NCBI GenBank assembly: GCA_038207265.1
Contig: JBBQZZ010000004.1
Location: 186,001-250,000 of the forward strand
From: JACMLD01 sp038207265
Lineage (GTDB): Bacteria > Bacteroidota > Bacteroidia > Chitinophagales > Chitinophagaceae
Reading direction: 5' to 3'
DNA length: 64,000 nucleotides
The position numbers and the translations under genes were made by a program. The notes beneath the pieces were generated by a model. It searched no databases and was not told the DNA's origin. It worked only from the letters and a program-made list of their open reading frames with translations. Below, piece by piece: positions 44,374 through 53,520 of this stretch. Position 1 is the first letter of the stretch; the number at the start of each line of letters is the position of its first letter.

Positions 44374-45390
44374 TTAATCCGCTTTTGCGCTATTTGGCTT
44401 TCTTGCTAATGCATCTTCTACCAACGCCGTGTAGAAATCTTTTAAGTCCCAGCCCAATGCCCTTACCTGCTGCGGCACTACGCTTGCATCCGTTTGACCG
44501 GGCACTGTATTTATTTCAAGCATATAAGGAACATCTTTTGATTCGTTATAAATAAAATCAATTCTTACTACACCGCGACAATTAAATACTTCGTATACTT
44601 TTCTTGCTGCAGAACGAATTTTTTCAGCAATGACTGGATGTATTTCAGCAGGCGTAATTTCTTCACTCATACCCTCGTATTTTGCCTCAAAATCAAAGAA
44701 TTCTTTTTTTGTTTTTATTTCAGTGATGGGTAAAACAATTACTTCTTTGGTTGTTTTAAAAACGCCGACGGTAAACTCGCGACCACTGATAAACTCTTCC
44801 ACTAATACCTGTTCATCTTCCTTAAATGCTTTTTCAAGCGCAGTAGAAAGTTCATCTTTTGTATTCACTTTGCTCATGCCAATACTGGAACCACCACTAT
44901 TGGGTTTCACAAAAACGGGGAGCGACAATTGATTGAGTATCTCGGCCGGAGGTATATTAGTGTGCCTGAACAGGTGCAATGATTTGGCAACATTGATTCC
45001 TCCAAATGCAGCCACTGCAACCGTATAACGTTTGTTCATCGTTAATGCAGAAGTTGCGGCATCGCAACTTGTATAAGGCAGGTTCACCATATCAAAATAT
45101 CCCTGTAGCTTTCCATCTTCACCCGGTGTACCATGAATGCCAATAAACACCGCATCAAATTTGATTTGATTTCCATCTATCGTTAATGAAAAATCATCCC
45201 GCCTGATATTTATTTTTTCAGACAAACTATTTGTATAAAACCACCCTGTTGGAGTAATATCAATTTTATAAACATTGAATTTACTGCTATCCAGGTTTTT
45301 TTCAATGGTAACTGCACTCTTATATGATATGGCAGCTTCGCCCGAATAGCCACCGGTAATAAAAGCAATATTAGGTTTTAGCGCCATCAT
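44374..45390 (-). CDS. ddl: D-alanine--D-alanine ligase
   Basis: 338 residues, ATP-grasp enzyme that makes the D-Ala-D-Ala dipeptide for peptidoglycan. Landmarks: GGYSGEAAISYKSA, GIHGTPGEDGKLQGYFD, NLPYTSCDAATSALTMNK, the ATP-binding loop PNSGGSSIGMSKV and the metal-binding end MLEINTVPGQT. The start MMALKPNIAFITGG allows Met1 or Met2. It is followed by the PASTA (104-base gap) and rhodanese genes. Confidence 0.95.
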   Translation of the reverse strand: MMALKPNIAFITGGYSGEAAISYKSAVTIEKNLDSSKFNVYKIDITPTGWFYTNSLSEKINIRRDDFSLTIDGNQIKFDAVFIGIHGTPGEDGKLQGYFDMVNLPYTSCDAATSALTMNKRYTVAVAAFGGINVAKSLHLFRHTNIPPAEILNQLSLPVFVKPNSGGSSIGMSKVNTKDELSTALEKAFKEDEQVLVEEFISGREFTVGVFKTTKEVIVLPITEIKTKKEFFDFEAKYEGMSEEITPAEIHPVIAEKIRSAARKVYEVFNCRGVVRIDFIYNESKDVPYMLEINTVPGQTDASVVPQQVRALGWDLKDFYTALVEDALARKPNSAKAD

Positions 45391-45519
45391 AAATAAGATT
45401 TCAAGATGCTTTCAGACAGTTTAATCTTAACGCAAATATTGAGTAAAAATTCAACAACCGTGAAACTCCTGGGAAAAATATAGCAAAATTCACCGGCAAG
45501 ATTAATGCAATAAAAAAAA

Positions 45520-45548
45520 GGTGAAGGAATATTTTACTTCCCTTCACC
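45520..45548 (-). terminator. Intrinsic terminator downstream of the ferredoxin gene
   Basis: Stem GGTGAAGG/CCTTCACC with an AT-rich loop. On the minus strand eight T follow (45512-45519). It lies about 134 bases beyond the ferredoxin stop, leaving a long 3' untranslated region. The rest of the 291-base gap (45391-45681) shows only a small TGTAG/CTACA dyad near 45585-45600. Confidence 0.75.
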
Positions 45549-45681
45549 AAATTACCAGCGGAACATATCACCCGCTTATTGAGTGTAGCTTGCACTACAG
45601 GTAAAACAGATTGATGTAGTTAAGATACTGCAATTTTCCTTTTTAATGGCCATTAAGGGCTTATAAAGTTTTGCACAATCC

Positions 45682-46029
45682 CTAGATATGCAACTTTTCT
45701 TTTTTGGCCAGTAATTCTTCTACCGTTTCCTTGTACATTTCGTCCGGTATACAGCAATCTACCGGGCAAACCGCTGCACACTGGGGCTCTTCATGAAAAC
45801 CCTGGCACTCGGTACATTTATTGGGAGTGATATAGTAGATATCAACGCTTACCGGAGCGTTTTTCTGATCAGCATTTACAACAGTTCCGTCCAATAAGGT
45901 ATACTGTCCTTTAACGGTAGTGCCATCAGCAATGGCCCATTCAACGCCTCCTTCATAGATAGCGTTGTTTGGACATTCTGGTTCACAAGCGCCGCAATTG
46001 ATGCATTCTTCTGTAATCTTGATAGCCAT
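45682..46029 (-). CDS. Ferredoxin, two [4Fe-4S] clusters
   Basis: 115 residues. The first cluster motif is CINCGACEPECP (from Cys9). The second, CTECQGFHEEPQCAAVCPVDC, has eight residues between the second and third Cys in place of two, the spacing of Allochromatium-type ferredoxins. Between them lies an insert of about 55 residues. Low-potential electron carrier in the cytoplasm. Divergent from the LuxC-like reductase with a 61-base gap, so the two may share control. Confidence 0.92.
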   Translation of the reverse strand: MAIKITEECINCGACEPECPNNAIYEGGVEWAIADGTTVKGQYTLLDGTVVNADQKNAPVSVDIYYITPNKCTECQGFHEEPQCAAVCPVDCCIPDEMYKETVEELLAKKEKLHI

Positions 46030-46090
46030 GTTGGTATATTTTTAATGGATTGTTTACAATTATCTTTACCAGCAAATTTAATACTGCAGG

Positions 46091-47104
46091 ATGAATTTAA
46101 AAATGAATTTACAACAACGTATTAATTTATTATTTCAAGTGGGTAATTATTTTAAAGCAAATGGAGAAGAATGGCAAAAAATCAAGAAAAATGCAGAATT
46201 AGAAAATAGTTGGTTCATTCAGTCCTTTATTGATTTAGCCGTAAACAATATTATATCAGCTTTCCTGGATGAAAAGAAATTGAATGATTTCGCAAAAGCG
46301 TATGAAATACCAGCCGTACAAAGCATTCCAAAAACCGTTGGACTTGTAATGGCAGGTAATATTCCGTTGGTGGGTTTTCACGACTGGCTATGCATTTTCC
46401 TCAGTGGACACAAGGCACTCATTAAATCGTCTTCAAAAGACCAGGTGCTAATTAAGCACGTTGTTTCAAAATTGACTGAATGGGATGCTGAAGTAGCAAA
46501 CCAAAGCAGGTTTGAAGTCATGTTAAAGGGTTGCGATGCCTACATAGCCACCGGTAGTAATAACTCATCGCGGTATTTTGAATACTACTTTAATAAATAC
46601 CCTCATATCATCCGCCGTAACCGCAGTTCTGTTGCAATTTTGAACGGTAATGAAACTGATGCTGATTTGGATAAGCTGTCAGACGACATACATCAATTTT
46701 ATGGTTTGGGATGTAGAAATGTTACCCATATGTGGGTTCCAAGGGGTTATGATTTTGAAAGGCTTCTTTCAGCTTTGAAAAAATACAGCGGATTTGCGGA
46801 TCATAGCAAGTATAAGAACAATTATGATTATCAATTGGCACTGGCCCTTTTAAATAATGTTTACTACATGACCAATGGTTCTATATTGCTTATTGAAAAT
46901 GAATCCATTTTTTCACCCATCAGCCAGTTGAACTATACTTATTATGAGGGAGATAGTTCTAAGATTATATCCTCGCTACAAAACAATGAAGACATTCAGT
47001 GCGTTGTAGGTAGCGCATGGGTTCCTTTTGGCAAGGCCCAAAGCCCGGAGCTGATGGATTTTGCTGATGGAATGGATACAATGAAATTCCTGCTGAACCT
47101 TTAA
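46091..47104 (+). CDS. LuxC-like acyl-CoA reductase
   Basis: 337 residues of the acyl-CoA reductase (LuxC) family, which reduces acyl groups to aldehydes with NADPH. Visible marks: GLVMAGNIPLVGFHDWLCIF (nucleotide-binding region), ATGSNNSSRYFEYYF and FYGLGCRNVTHMWVP, where the Cys is the likely acyl-accepting residue. No luciferase (LuxAB) is near, so this is not a light operon; members of this branch are frequent in Bacteroidota. Met5 is a possible alternative start. Confidence 0.8.
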   Translation: MNLKMNLQQRINLLFQVGNYFKANGEEWQKIKKNAELENSWFIQSFIDLAVNNIISAFLDEKKLNDFAKAYEIPAVQSIPKTVGLVMAGNIPLVGFHDWLCIFLSGHKALIKSSSKDQVLIKHVVSKLTEWDAEVANQSRFEVMLKGCDAYIATGSNNSSRYFEYYFNKYPHIIRRNRSSVAILNGNETDADLDKLSDDIHQFYGLGCRNVTHMWVPRGYDFERLLSALKKYSGFADHSKYKNNYDYQLALALLNNVYYMTNGSILLIENESIFSPISQLNYTYYEGDSSKIISSLQNNEDIQCVVGSAWVPFGKAQSPELMDFADGMDTMKFLLNL

Positions 47105-47357
47105 GATGGATCTAATTGACCTTGACCAAATGACTTACTGACAAAGAGAAATGTTCATTTTTAGTTCTGTCACATAAACTGTCATCTCGTCTGAAATGAA
47201 TTTATTTTTTGTAAATTTGAAATGACAAGTACGAAGACTTTGGTAAAACATTTGTTAAACAAGACAGGCGGGAAATGCATAACGCGTTCTGTTCGTTATT
47301 TTGTATTGATAAAAGGCATTTAATTTGAGTACAAGGAATGAATAAACTTTATTAATT

Positions 47358-48869
47358 ATGAAATTCAAACAAGTATCAGCGATTATGTTGATTAGCGCCA
47401 GCACTGCGGTTGGAAGCATGTGGGCGTACAACACGATTTCACACAAAGACACTTATGTATATCAGTCTCAGGGCTCGGATTCCAACAAATTACCATCTAA
47501 TTACGCAAAGTTTGATGGTATAACCGGTGCAAATGAGCTGACAGATTTCACAGCAGCAGCCAGTGCGGCTATTCCCGCAACGGTGCATATCAAAACCAAA
47601 ACCAATGCGATAGCCACTAATAATTTACCACGCAGTAAGAATCCATTTTCAGATTTATTTGGAGATGGTTTTGATGACCTTTTTGGAGACCGTAGCAGGA
47701 GCCTGCCCCAAATGGCTTCCGGTTCCGGTGCAATTATCAGTGATGATGGTTATATAGTAACCAATAATCACGTGGTAGAGGGTGCGGATGACATCACGGT
47801 TACATTGAGCAATCAGAAGTCTTTCAAAGCAAAATTAGTTGCAACAGATCCGGCCAGTGACTTATCTATTATTAAGATTGACGCCAAGGGATTACCATTT
47901 TTATTATATGGCAATTCGGACGAAGTGAAAATTGGTCAGTGGGTATTGGCAGTAGGTTATCCTTTGAACCTGGAAGCAACCGTTACTGCCGGTATCATAA
48001 GCGCGAAAGGAAGAACGCTGGATATCAACCGCCGTCAGGCAAAGAATCCGGTTGAATCTTTTATGCAGACAGACGCAGCAGTAAATCCGGGTAACAGTGG
48101 TGGTCCGTTGATTACTACTGACGGTAAATTAATAGGTATTAATTCAGCCATCGCTTCGCCCACCGGTTCTTATGCTGGTTATTCTTTTACAATTCCTGTA
48201 AATATTGTAAAGAAAATTACCTCAGACCTGATGAAGTTTGGAACTGTTCAAAGAGCATTCCTGGGTATTAACTATGCACCCACCAATCTGAGTGATGACG
48301 AGAAAAAACAAAATGGCATAAAGGATGGTGAAGGTGTATTTGTAAGAAGTGTAACAAAAGACGGAGGCGCATTTGCGGCTGGTATTAAAGATGGCGACTT
48401 CATTACTAAAATTGATGGATCTCCCATTTTTTCCGGTGCGGATCTCGTAGGAAAAATTGCTACCTATCGCCCTGGCGATAAAGTAAAAGTTTCTTATGTT
48501 CGCGATGGCAAAGAATCAACTGTTGATATTACATTAAAAAACAGTACCGGCACTACAGAAGTGGTTAAAACTTCGGTGTTGGACAAGCTGGGGGCAGAGT
48601 TTGAAACCATCAGCAAAAAAGATGCTGCAGATTTTGGTATTAAAGGTGGTGTAAGAATAAAAGCCATAGAAGAGAAAGGCGCGTTCAGCAGAACCAGAAT
48701 AGAAGATAATTTTGTTATTACAAAGGTGAATGGTAAAGAAGTGCTGACAATAGATGATCTTAGAAAAGAAATAGAAAAAACACCTGGTGGTTCCGTGAAA
48801 ATAGAAGGGGTTTACCCGGGTTATGAAGGTGTATATCCGTACACCATTAAATTGGGCAGTGATAATTAA
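47358..48869 (+). CDS. degP: Periplasmic serine protease DegP/HtrA
   Basis: 503 residues. An N-terminal membrane or signal segment (about 8-25), then a trypsin-like domain with His138 (NNHVVEGA), Asp168 (DPASDLSII) and Ser247 (GNSGGPL), then two PDZ domains (about 310-400 and 410-495; GVFVRSVTKDGGAFAAGIKD, GGVRIKAIEEKGAFSRTRIE). Degrades misfolded envelope proteins. Upstream gap of 253 bases contains a repeated CTGTCA pair (about 47165-47185) and TAAATTTG at about 47211-47218, a Bacteroidota -7-like box; unproven. Confidence 0.93.
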   Translation: MKFKQVSAIMLISASTAVGSMWAYNTISHKDTYVYQSQGSDSNKLPSNYAKFDGITGANELTDFTAAASAAIPATVHIKTKTNAIATNNLPRSKNPFSDLFGDGFDDLFGDRSRSLPQMASGSGAIISDDGYIVTNNHVVEGADDITVTLSNQKSFKAKLVATDPASDLSIIKIDAKGLPFLLYGNSDEVKIGQWVLAVGYPLNLEATVTAGIISAKGRTLDINRRQAKNPVESFMQTDAAVNPGNSGGPLITTDGKLIGINSAIASPTGSYAGYSFTIPVNIVKKITSDLMKFGTVQRAFLGINYAPTNLSDDEKKQNGIKDGEGVFVRSVTKDGGAFAAGIKDGDFITKIDGSPIFSGADLVGKIATYRPGDKVKVSYVRDGKESTVDITLKNSTGTTEVVKTSVLDKLGAEFETISKKDAADFGIKGGVRIKAIEEKGAFSRTRIEDNFVITKVNGKEVLTIDDLRKEIEKTPGGSVKIEGVYPGYEGVYPYTIKLGSDN

Positions 48870-48916
48870 TTTCAATCCGACCAAAAAAATCCAATTGTAA
48901 ATCCATCTAACTATAC

Positions 48917-48946
48917 AAGGCCGTAGCTGTAAAAGGCTGCGGCCTT
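48917..48946 (+). terminator. Terminator of degP, possibly bidirectional
   Basis: AAGGCCG (48917-48923) pairs with CGGCCTT (48940-48946), with further AGC/GCT pairs inside. A T-rich run TGCTTTTTATTTT follows on the plus strand. On the minus strand it lies just beyond the amylase stop at 48953 but has no good U tract there. Confidence 0.75.
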
Positions 48947-48952
48947 TGCTTT

Positions 48953-50227
48953 TTATTTTGAATATACCTGGTATTCCCAGGGTCGTAATGCAAAATATTT
49001 ACGCACAGTAAAATCTTGCACCGCATTACTGAAAACATTGGTAAACGCTCCGGTTAACATGTTGTCGGTAATCTCTACAAAAGGTTTATCTTCTCTGGAT
49101 AAATTTAAAATAATCAATGCTTCGTGTCCGGCGTTTTTTCTCAAAAAAGAAAATACAAATTGACCTGCATTATTTGCCAATCGTATTACGGAATCAATGT
49201 TACCGGCTTTCAATGCAGGATTGCTTTTTCTCAAAAGCAATAATTTTTTAAAAAAATCGTGCAAAGCATATTTATCGTTCCACTCAATAAAATCCTTTTC
49301 AAAAAACTTCAATCTTTTTTTATTGGGCAGTTCCTGTCCGCTATAGATAAGTGGTATGCAGTTCCAGGTGCAACACAGTACGGCAAATACAACGGCTGCG
49401 TCTCCCAGGCGTTCATATTCACTGCCGCTATGAGAATTTTCATCATGATTACTGGTAAAAAAAGCATGAAGAGAGCGGGGAGGAAACATTCTTTCGTAAT
49501 AATGCAATACTTCAATTAACCCATTGATATCTGTTTGTTCTTTCCAGCGGGCTTCCATTTTATGCAACCATTTCCAGGCATAGCTGGCATCAAATACCTG
49601 GTGATAATTGATTTCTTCGCATTCTGCCAACCAGAATAATTTTTTAATCGCATCTAATTCTTTACGCGCCGTACGCCAAAAATCCAGCGGCACCAGCATC
49701 GCCATGTCACAACGAAAGCCATCAATATTGCATTCTTCGATCCAGTATTTCATGCAATCAATCATAGCGCTACGCAATTCCTCATTGTCGTAATTCAAAT
49801 CAATTACATCTTCCCATCCATGCGGATCAAAAAAATTTCCCTCCAGGTTGCGCCGGTAAAAAGATGGATGGGTAGTTGTCCATTCATGATCCCATCCGGT
49901 ATGATTGGCTACCCAATCAATTATGACTTTAAAACCGAGATCGTGTGCTGCAATCACCAGGTTTTTGAAATCTATAATGGTTCCGAATTCGGGATTGATT
50001 TTTGTATAACTGCTGCAGGCATAATAACTACCGAGAATGCCCAACCGCTTATCTTTACTGATAGGTGTAATAGGCATAAACCAAAGGGTTTCTACGCCCA
50101 TGTCGCGCAATCTTGGTAATTCTTTGGCAAAAGCATTAAAAGTTCCTTCGGCGGTATATTGACGTAGATTAACTTCATAAATATTGGTATCATAAGACCA
50201 TTCAACTGCAGAAAATTCCTGTTCCAT
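48953..50227 (-). CDS. Alpha-amylase family (GH13) glycoside hydrolase
   Basis: 424 residues with no signal peptide, so cytoplasmic. GH13 regions: VIIDWVANHTG (region I), GFRCDMAML with Asp174 as nucleophile (region II), LFWLAECEE with Glu202 as acid-base (region III), FTSNHDEN with His261 and Asp262 (region IV). A short beta-sandwich follows the barrel (about 345-424). Probably acts on alpha-glucans or oligosaccharides; specificity is not readable. Converges with degP across the terminator. Confidence 0.9.
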   Translation of the reverse strand: MEQEFSAVEWSYDTNIYEVNLRQYTAEGTFNAFAKELPRLRDMGVETLWFMPITPISKDKRLGILGSYYACSSYTKINPEFGTIIDFKNLVIAAHDLGFKVIIDWVANHTGWDHEWTTTHPSFYRRNLEGNFFDPHGWEDVIDLNYDNEELRSAMIDCMKYWIEECNIDGFRCDMAMLVPLDFWRTARKELDAIKKLFWLAECEEINYHQVFDASYAWKWLHKMEARWKEQTDINGLIEVLHYYERMFPPRSLHAFFTSNHDENSHSGSEYERLGDAAVVFAVLCCTWNCIPLIYSGQELPNKKRLKFFEKDFIEWNDKYALHDFFKKLLLLRKSNPALKAGNIDSVIRLANNAGQFVFSFLRKNAGHEALIILNLSREDKPFVEITDNMLTGAFTNVFSNAVQDFTVRKYFALRPWEYQVYSK

Positions 50228-50450
50228 AAAAAATGCTTAATCAAAAGAATCGATCGTATTTCCGGCAAATTAACTGAAGAATTGTTAAAAAGAGATTTTT
50301 TGTTACAGGCTAAATCGCATTGGTCAATTGGGATTGTCTACAGCTAACGAGTGTGCGACTTGTGAAGCATAATGCAGTAACAGGCGAGAACATACGATAA
50401 ACATACCGGTTCATCTTCAACTTTGTACCTTCGTCATTGTTTAATAATAT

Positions 50451-51680
50451 ATGAAACAATTCAATGTTCCCGGTAGTTACCGCAGTTCCGTTATCAGCGC
50501 CATAAAATATAAACGCAGGCTGGAGGATAAACTTAAAAAAGATTTTACTCCTACCCTGCTCGACTTTGGTGCGCTGCACATTTACCTGGCGAGGCATTTC
50601 GGGTTTTGCTATGGGGTTGAAAATGCTATTGAAATAGCGTTCAGAACCATAGAAGAAAATCCCGGTAAAAGAATATTCTTATTAAGCGAAATGATCCATA
50701 ACCCGCAGGTGAACGCGGATCTCATGGAAAAGGGTGTACAATTTCTACAGGACACACAAGGAAAATCCATCATTCCCATTGAAACCGTAACTGCGAATGA
50801 CATAGTATTGATTCCGGCATTTGGAACAACCCTGCAAATGGAAGCCATGCTTAAAGAGAAAGGAATTCATACAGAAAAATACAATACTACCTGCCCTTTT
50901 GTAGAAAAAGTATGGAACCGTGGCGATCAGATTGCTGGTAAGGGTTATAGCATTGTTATTCATGGCAAACCCAAACATGAGGAAACAAGAGCTACTTTTT
51001 CACATGCTGCGGCAACAGCGCCGGCTGTAATCATCAATGATATGCAGGAAGCAATTTCCCTTTCAAAATATATTACAGGTGAACAAACAGCAGAAGATTT
51101 CTATACTGAATTTAAAGGAAGGTATTCATCCGGATTTGACATTACAAAAGATTTACAGCGGCTGGGTGTTATCAACCAGACAACTCAATTGGCTACCGAT
51201 ACACAAGCCATCGCCGAATACCTGAAATCGGTTGTAATGAAAAAATATGCCCTTAACGAAACTAGCATTGAAGAAAGGTTTGCTGACACAAGAGATACAC
51301 TTTGTTATGCTACCAACGATAACCAGTCTGCTGTGAATGGTATGCTTCAAACACCGGCAGATTTGGCTATTGTCATTGGCGGATACAATTCTTCCAATAC
51401 TACTCACCTTGTTGAATTGTGCGAAGAAAAAATTCCCACCTACTTTATTAATAGTGAGAGTAAGTTATTATCGCGTAACGAAATTCTTCATTTTAACTTT
51501 CATACCAAACAAGAAATACTGAGCATTGATTTTTTGCCTGTCATGCAACCGGTAAAGATATTGATCACCAGTGGTGCATCCTGTCCTGATGCTGTAGTAG
51601 AAGCAGTGATAAAAAAAATGGTATCCTTTCATGGCGCAGAAAAAGCATTTGATCAACTGGAAGCAAAATATTTGAATTGA
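50451..51680 (+). CDS. ispH: 4-hydroxy-3-methylbut-2-enyl diphosphate reductase
   Basis: 409 residues, the long form found in Bacteroidota and cyanobacteria. Last enzyme of the MEP isoprenoid route, with an Fe-S cluster held by three Cys: Cys53 (FGFCYGVENA), Cys148 (TTCPFVEKVW) and Cys378 (SGASCPDAVVE). The E-to-H proton relay region and VIHGKPKHEE are present. The first 40 residues are the extension of the long form. Monocistronic. A TACCTTCG sequence about 20 bases upstream resembles a Bacteroidota -7 box. Confidence 0.95.
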   Translation: MKQFNVPGSYRSSVISAIKYKRRLEDKLKKDFTPTLLDFGALHIYLARHFGFCYGVENAIEIAFRTIEENPGKRIFLLSEMIHNPQVNADLMEKGVQFLQDTQGKSIIPIETVTANDIVLIPAFGTTLQMEAMLKEKGIHTEKYNTTCPFVEKVWNRGDQIAGKGYSIVIHGKPKHEETRATFSHAAATAPAVIINDMQEAISLSKYITGEQTAEDFYTEFKGRYSSGFDITKDLQRLGVINQTTQLATDTQAIAEYLKSVVMKKYALNETSIEERFADTRDTLCYATNDNQSAVNGMLQTPADLAIVIGGYNSSNTTHLVELCEEKIPTYFINSESKLLSRNEILHFNFHTKQEILSIDFLPVMQPVKILITSGASCPDAVVEAVIKKMVSFHGAEKAFDQLEAKYLN

Positions 51681-52036
51681 ACATCCTGCAAATTAAAATT
51701 CCATTAGCGTTTAAACTTTACCGATTATCTGCATTCTATCTTGTTAGATGGATATCCTCACTTTTAATATTTTAATTTCCTTACTGCCGATCGCAGGAGT
51801 GCCTATGCGCAATTGCAACCAGCAAAGAAAGAAAAATATAATTACTGGAACAATTGCATCTCATACAACCTTAACGCTTACAATTACAGCAATTGATACA
51901 GGAAGAAAAAATGTAGCGCCTTTGGCATAATAAAGAGTGCAGCCGATTCCAATGCCACAACAATTAAAAAAAATGAAATAATCAAGAATAGAAAAGCTAA
52001 TAGCCACCGATTTTACAGCTTATAAAACATATTGCC
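51681..52036. other. 356-base gap without a convincing gene
   Basis: A 60-codon frame at 51748-51930 exists but has no family features, no signal peptide and a composition like the surrounding AT-rich DNA. No repeat or strong hairpin was seen. Confidence 0.55.
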
Positions 52037-52396
52037 ATGAAGATTTTTGTTTTGTCTTTGTTTATCCTGATATGCATGTCTGACAGTCTCAATGCCCAGG
52101 TTAAAAGGGATACCGTACACTATCATTCATCAGTTCAACAGAAAAAAAAGCTGAAAGAAGAATTGGGACTGGATAAAAAGCAAGCCAAAGCATTAAAAGC
52201 AATGAATAAAGCATACAGGCAAAAAGCATTTGTTATTAAAAGCGATTCAACCATTGCCAGCGATGAGCGACGGGAACAGCTGAGAAATCTGAACCGGGAG
52301 AAAAAACAGCGGACAGATTCCATACTGACTCCGCAACAAAGGGATAAATTGAAATCATTGCAAAAGGAAAAACAGCTTAATAAACTTTTTCCATAG
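52037..52396 (+). CDS. Small exported protein, Spy/CpxP-like character
   Basis: 119 residues: signal peptide about 1-20 (DSLNAQ), then two charged helices (about 40-70 and 78-115) ending LTPQQRDKLKSLQKEK. The LT-P-QQ motif and Lys/Arg-rich helical layout resemble small periplasmic chaperone-like proteins of the Spy/CpxP type; the likeness is short and could be coincidental. The 3' end overlaps the convergent isomerase gene by 20 bases. Expression is likely but the role is uncertain. Confidence 0.55.
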   Translation: MKIFVLSLFILICMSDSLNAQVKRDTVHYHSSVQQKKKLKEELGLDKKQAKALKAMNKAYRQKAFVIKSDSTIASDERREQLRNLNREKKQRTDSILTPQQRDKLKSLQKEKQLNKLFP

Positions 52397-53318
52397 CCGA
52401 TTTCAACAATTCAATACTCTTGGGAACGGCAGTAAAAGGATCTTCCTTACCTTCAAATTCAAGCGAAATATAGCCCTGGTAGTTTACTTTTTTGAGGATG
52501 TTCATGATTCTTTTATAATCCAGGTCGAGCGAATACCATTCTCCACCACCATAATAAGTTTTCGCTTGTACAAAACTGGTATAAGGCGCAATCATTTCTA
52601 ATTTTTTATAAGGATCTTCGAGAAAGTTTCCAGTATCCATTAATATTCCAAGCCATGGCGAATCAATGGCTTTCTTAATTCTTAGTTGCCCTTCAGGCGT
52701 TGAACACAATCCCCAATGATTTTCCAGCGCCAGCAATACCCCAAATTCTTCTGCCACTGGCAAACACTGTTGAATGCCATCAATGCACCATTTGAATCCA
52801 TCATCTTCTGTGTATCCCGGGAGAACGGGTTCAACACCCCGCACTTTCATAAGATCGTCAAACGATTTAATGGTATTCCACCTGCCGGAATTTAAACGCA
52901 AACAAGGAATGCCCATTTTTGCTGCCAGCTCAATACATTTTTTGGTATGTGCCACCTCCTTACTGATAAATTCCTTATCAGGGGAAACAAAACTCTGGTG
53001 AATGGATAAACAGGTAAATGCAATTCCATTTAGATAAGCCCGTCTTTTTAATTCCTGGATATACTTGTTTTCTTCCCGTTCCATTTGTACGTGGAGAATA
53101 TCAATTCCCTCAACTCCAATTTTTGCAGCTTCATCAATTACTTTTTCAATGGGAAATTTCTGTTCCTTAAAATGCCAGTATGAATAAGATGAAATACTTA
53201 ATTTAATCCGTGGTGCGGGTGGCACAATGGTTCTGTCAAATGACATTCCGGGCAATATACCTGCTGCCAGTGAACCAGCAATGCTGTTTCCGATAAATGT
53301 ACGTCTTGAATTTTTCAT
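52377..53318 (-). CDS. Tat-exported sugar phosphate isomerase/epimerase-like TIM-barrel protein
   Basis: About 313 residues from the ATG at 53318; a frame from 53354 only adds residues before the twin-arginine signal. The signal is NSRRTFIGNSIAGSLAAG. The barrel matches the xylose-isomerase-like AP-endonuclease-2 family (GVEGIDILHVQME, LRLNSGRWN, LALENHWGLCS, GILMDTGNFLEDP, GYISLEFEGKED), with metal-ligand candidates Glu in LALENH, Asp in LMDTGN and Glu in LEFEG. Probably a periplasmic sugar epimerase; substrate unknown. Confidence 0.82.
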   Translation of the reverse strand: MKNSRRTFIGNSIAGSLAAGILPGMSFDRTIVPPAPRIKLSISSYSYWHFKEQKFPIEKVIDEAAKIGVEGIDILHVQMEREENKYIQELKRRAYLNGIAFTCLSIHQSFVSPDKEFISKEVAHTKKCIELAAKMGIPCLRLNSGRWNTIKSFDDLMKVRGVEPVLPGYTEDDGFKWCIDGIQQCLPVAEEFGVLLALENHWGLCSTPEGQLRIKKAIDSPWLGILMDTGNFLEDPYKKLEMIAPYTSFVQAKTYYGGGEWYSLDLDYKRIMNILKKVNYQGYISLEFEGKEDPFTAVPKSIELLKSAMEKVY

Positions 53319-53475
53319 GTGTGAAATTTTAGGGGAATAATAATAAAGCCACATCTCACCATTTCACAATGATGCCTTCACGAAAAATATTTTAAGGAAG
53401 TTAGTGAAATTATTTTGTCATTTAATTGATAGATTGTTCCTCGGACGAAGCCGCCAGCAGTACATTAACTACAAA

Positions 53476-53496
53476 GCCCGGCATTCTCAGCCGGGC
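53476..53496 (-). terminator. Terminator of accC
   Basis: Perfect 7-base stem GCCCGGC/GCCGGGC with loop ATTCTCA, 25 bases beyond the accC stop on the minus strand, followed by a short TTTGT. Confidence 0.65.
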
Positions 53497-53520
53497 CCTG
53501 TGTCTACTAACCTTGGACGG

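Noticed and set aside
51748..51930. 60-codon frame between ispH and the small exported protein
   Set aside because: No similarity, no signal and no coding bias that I can see.
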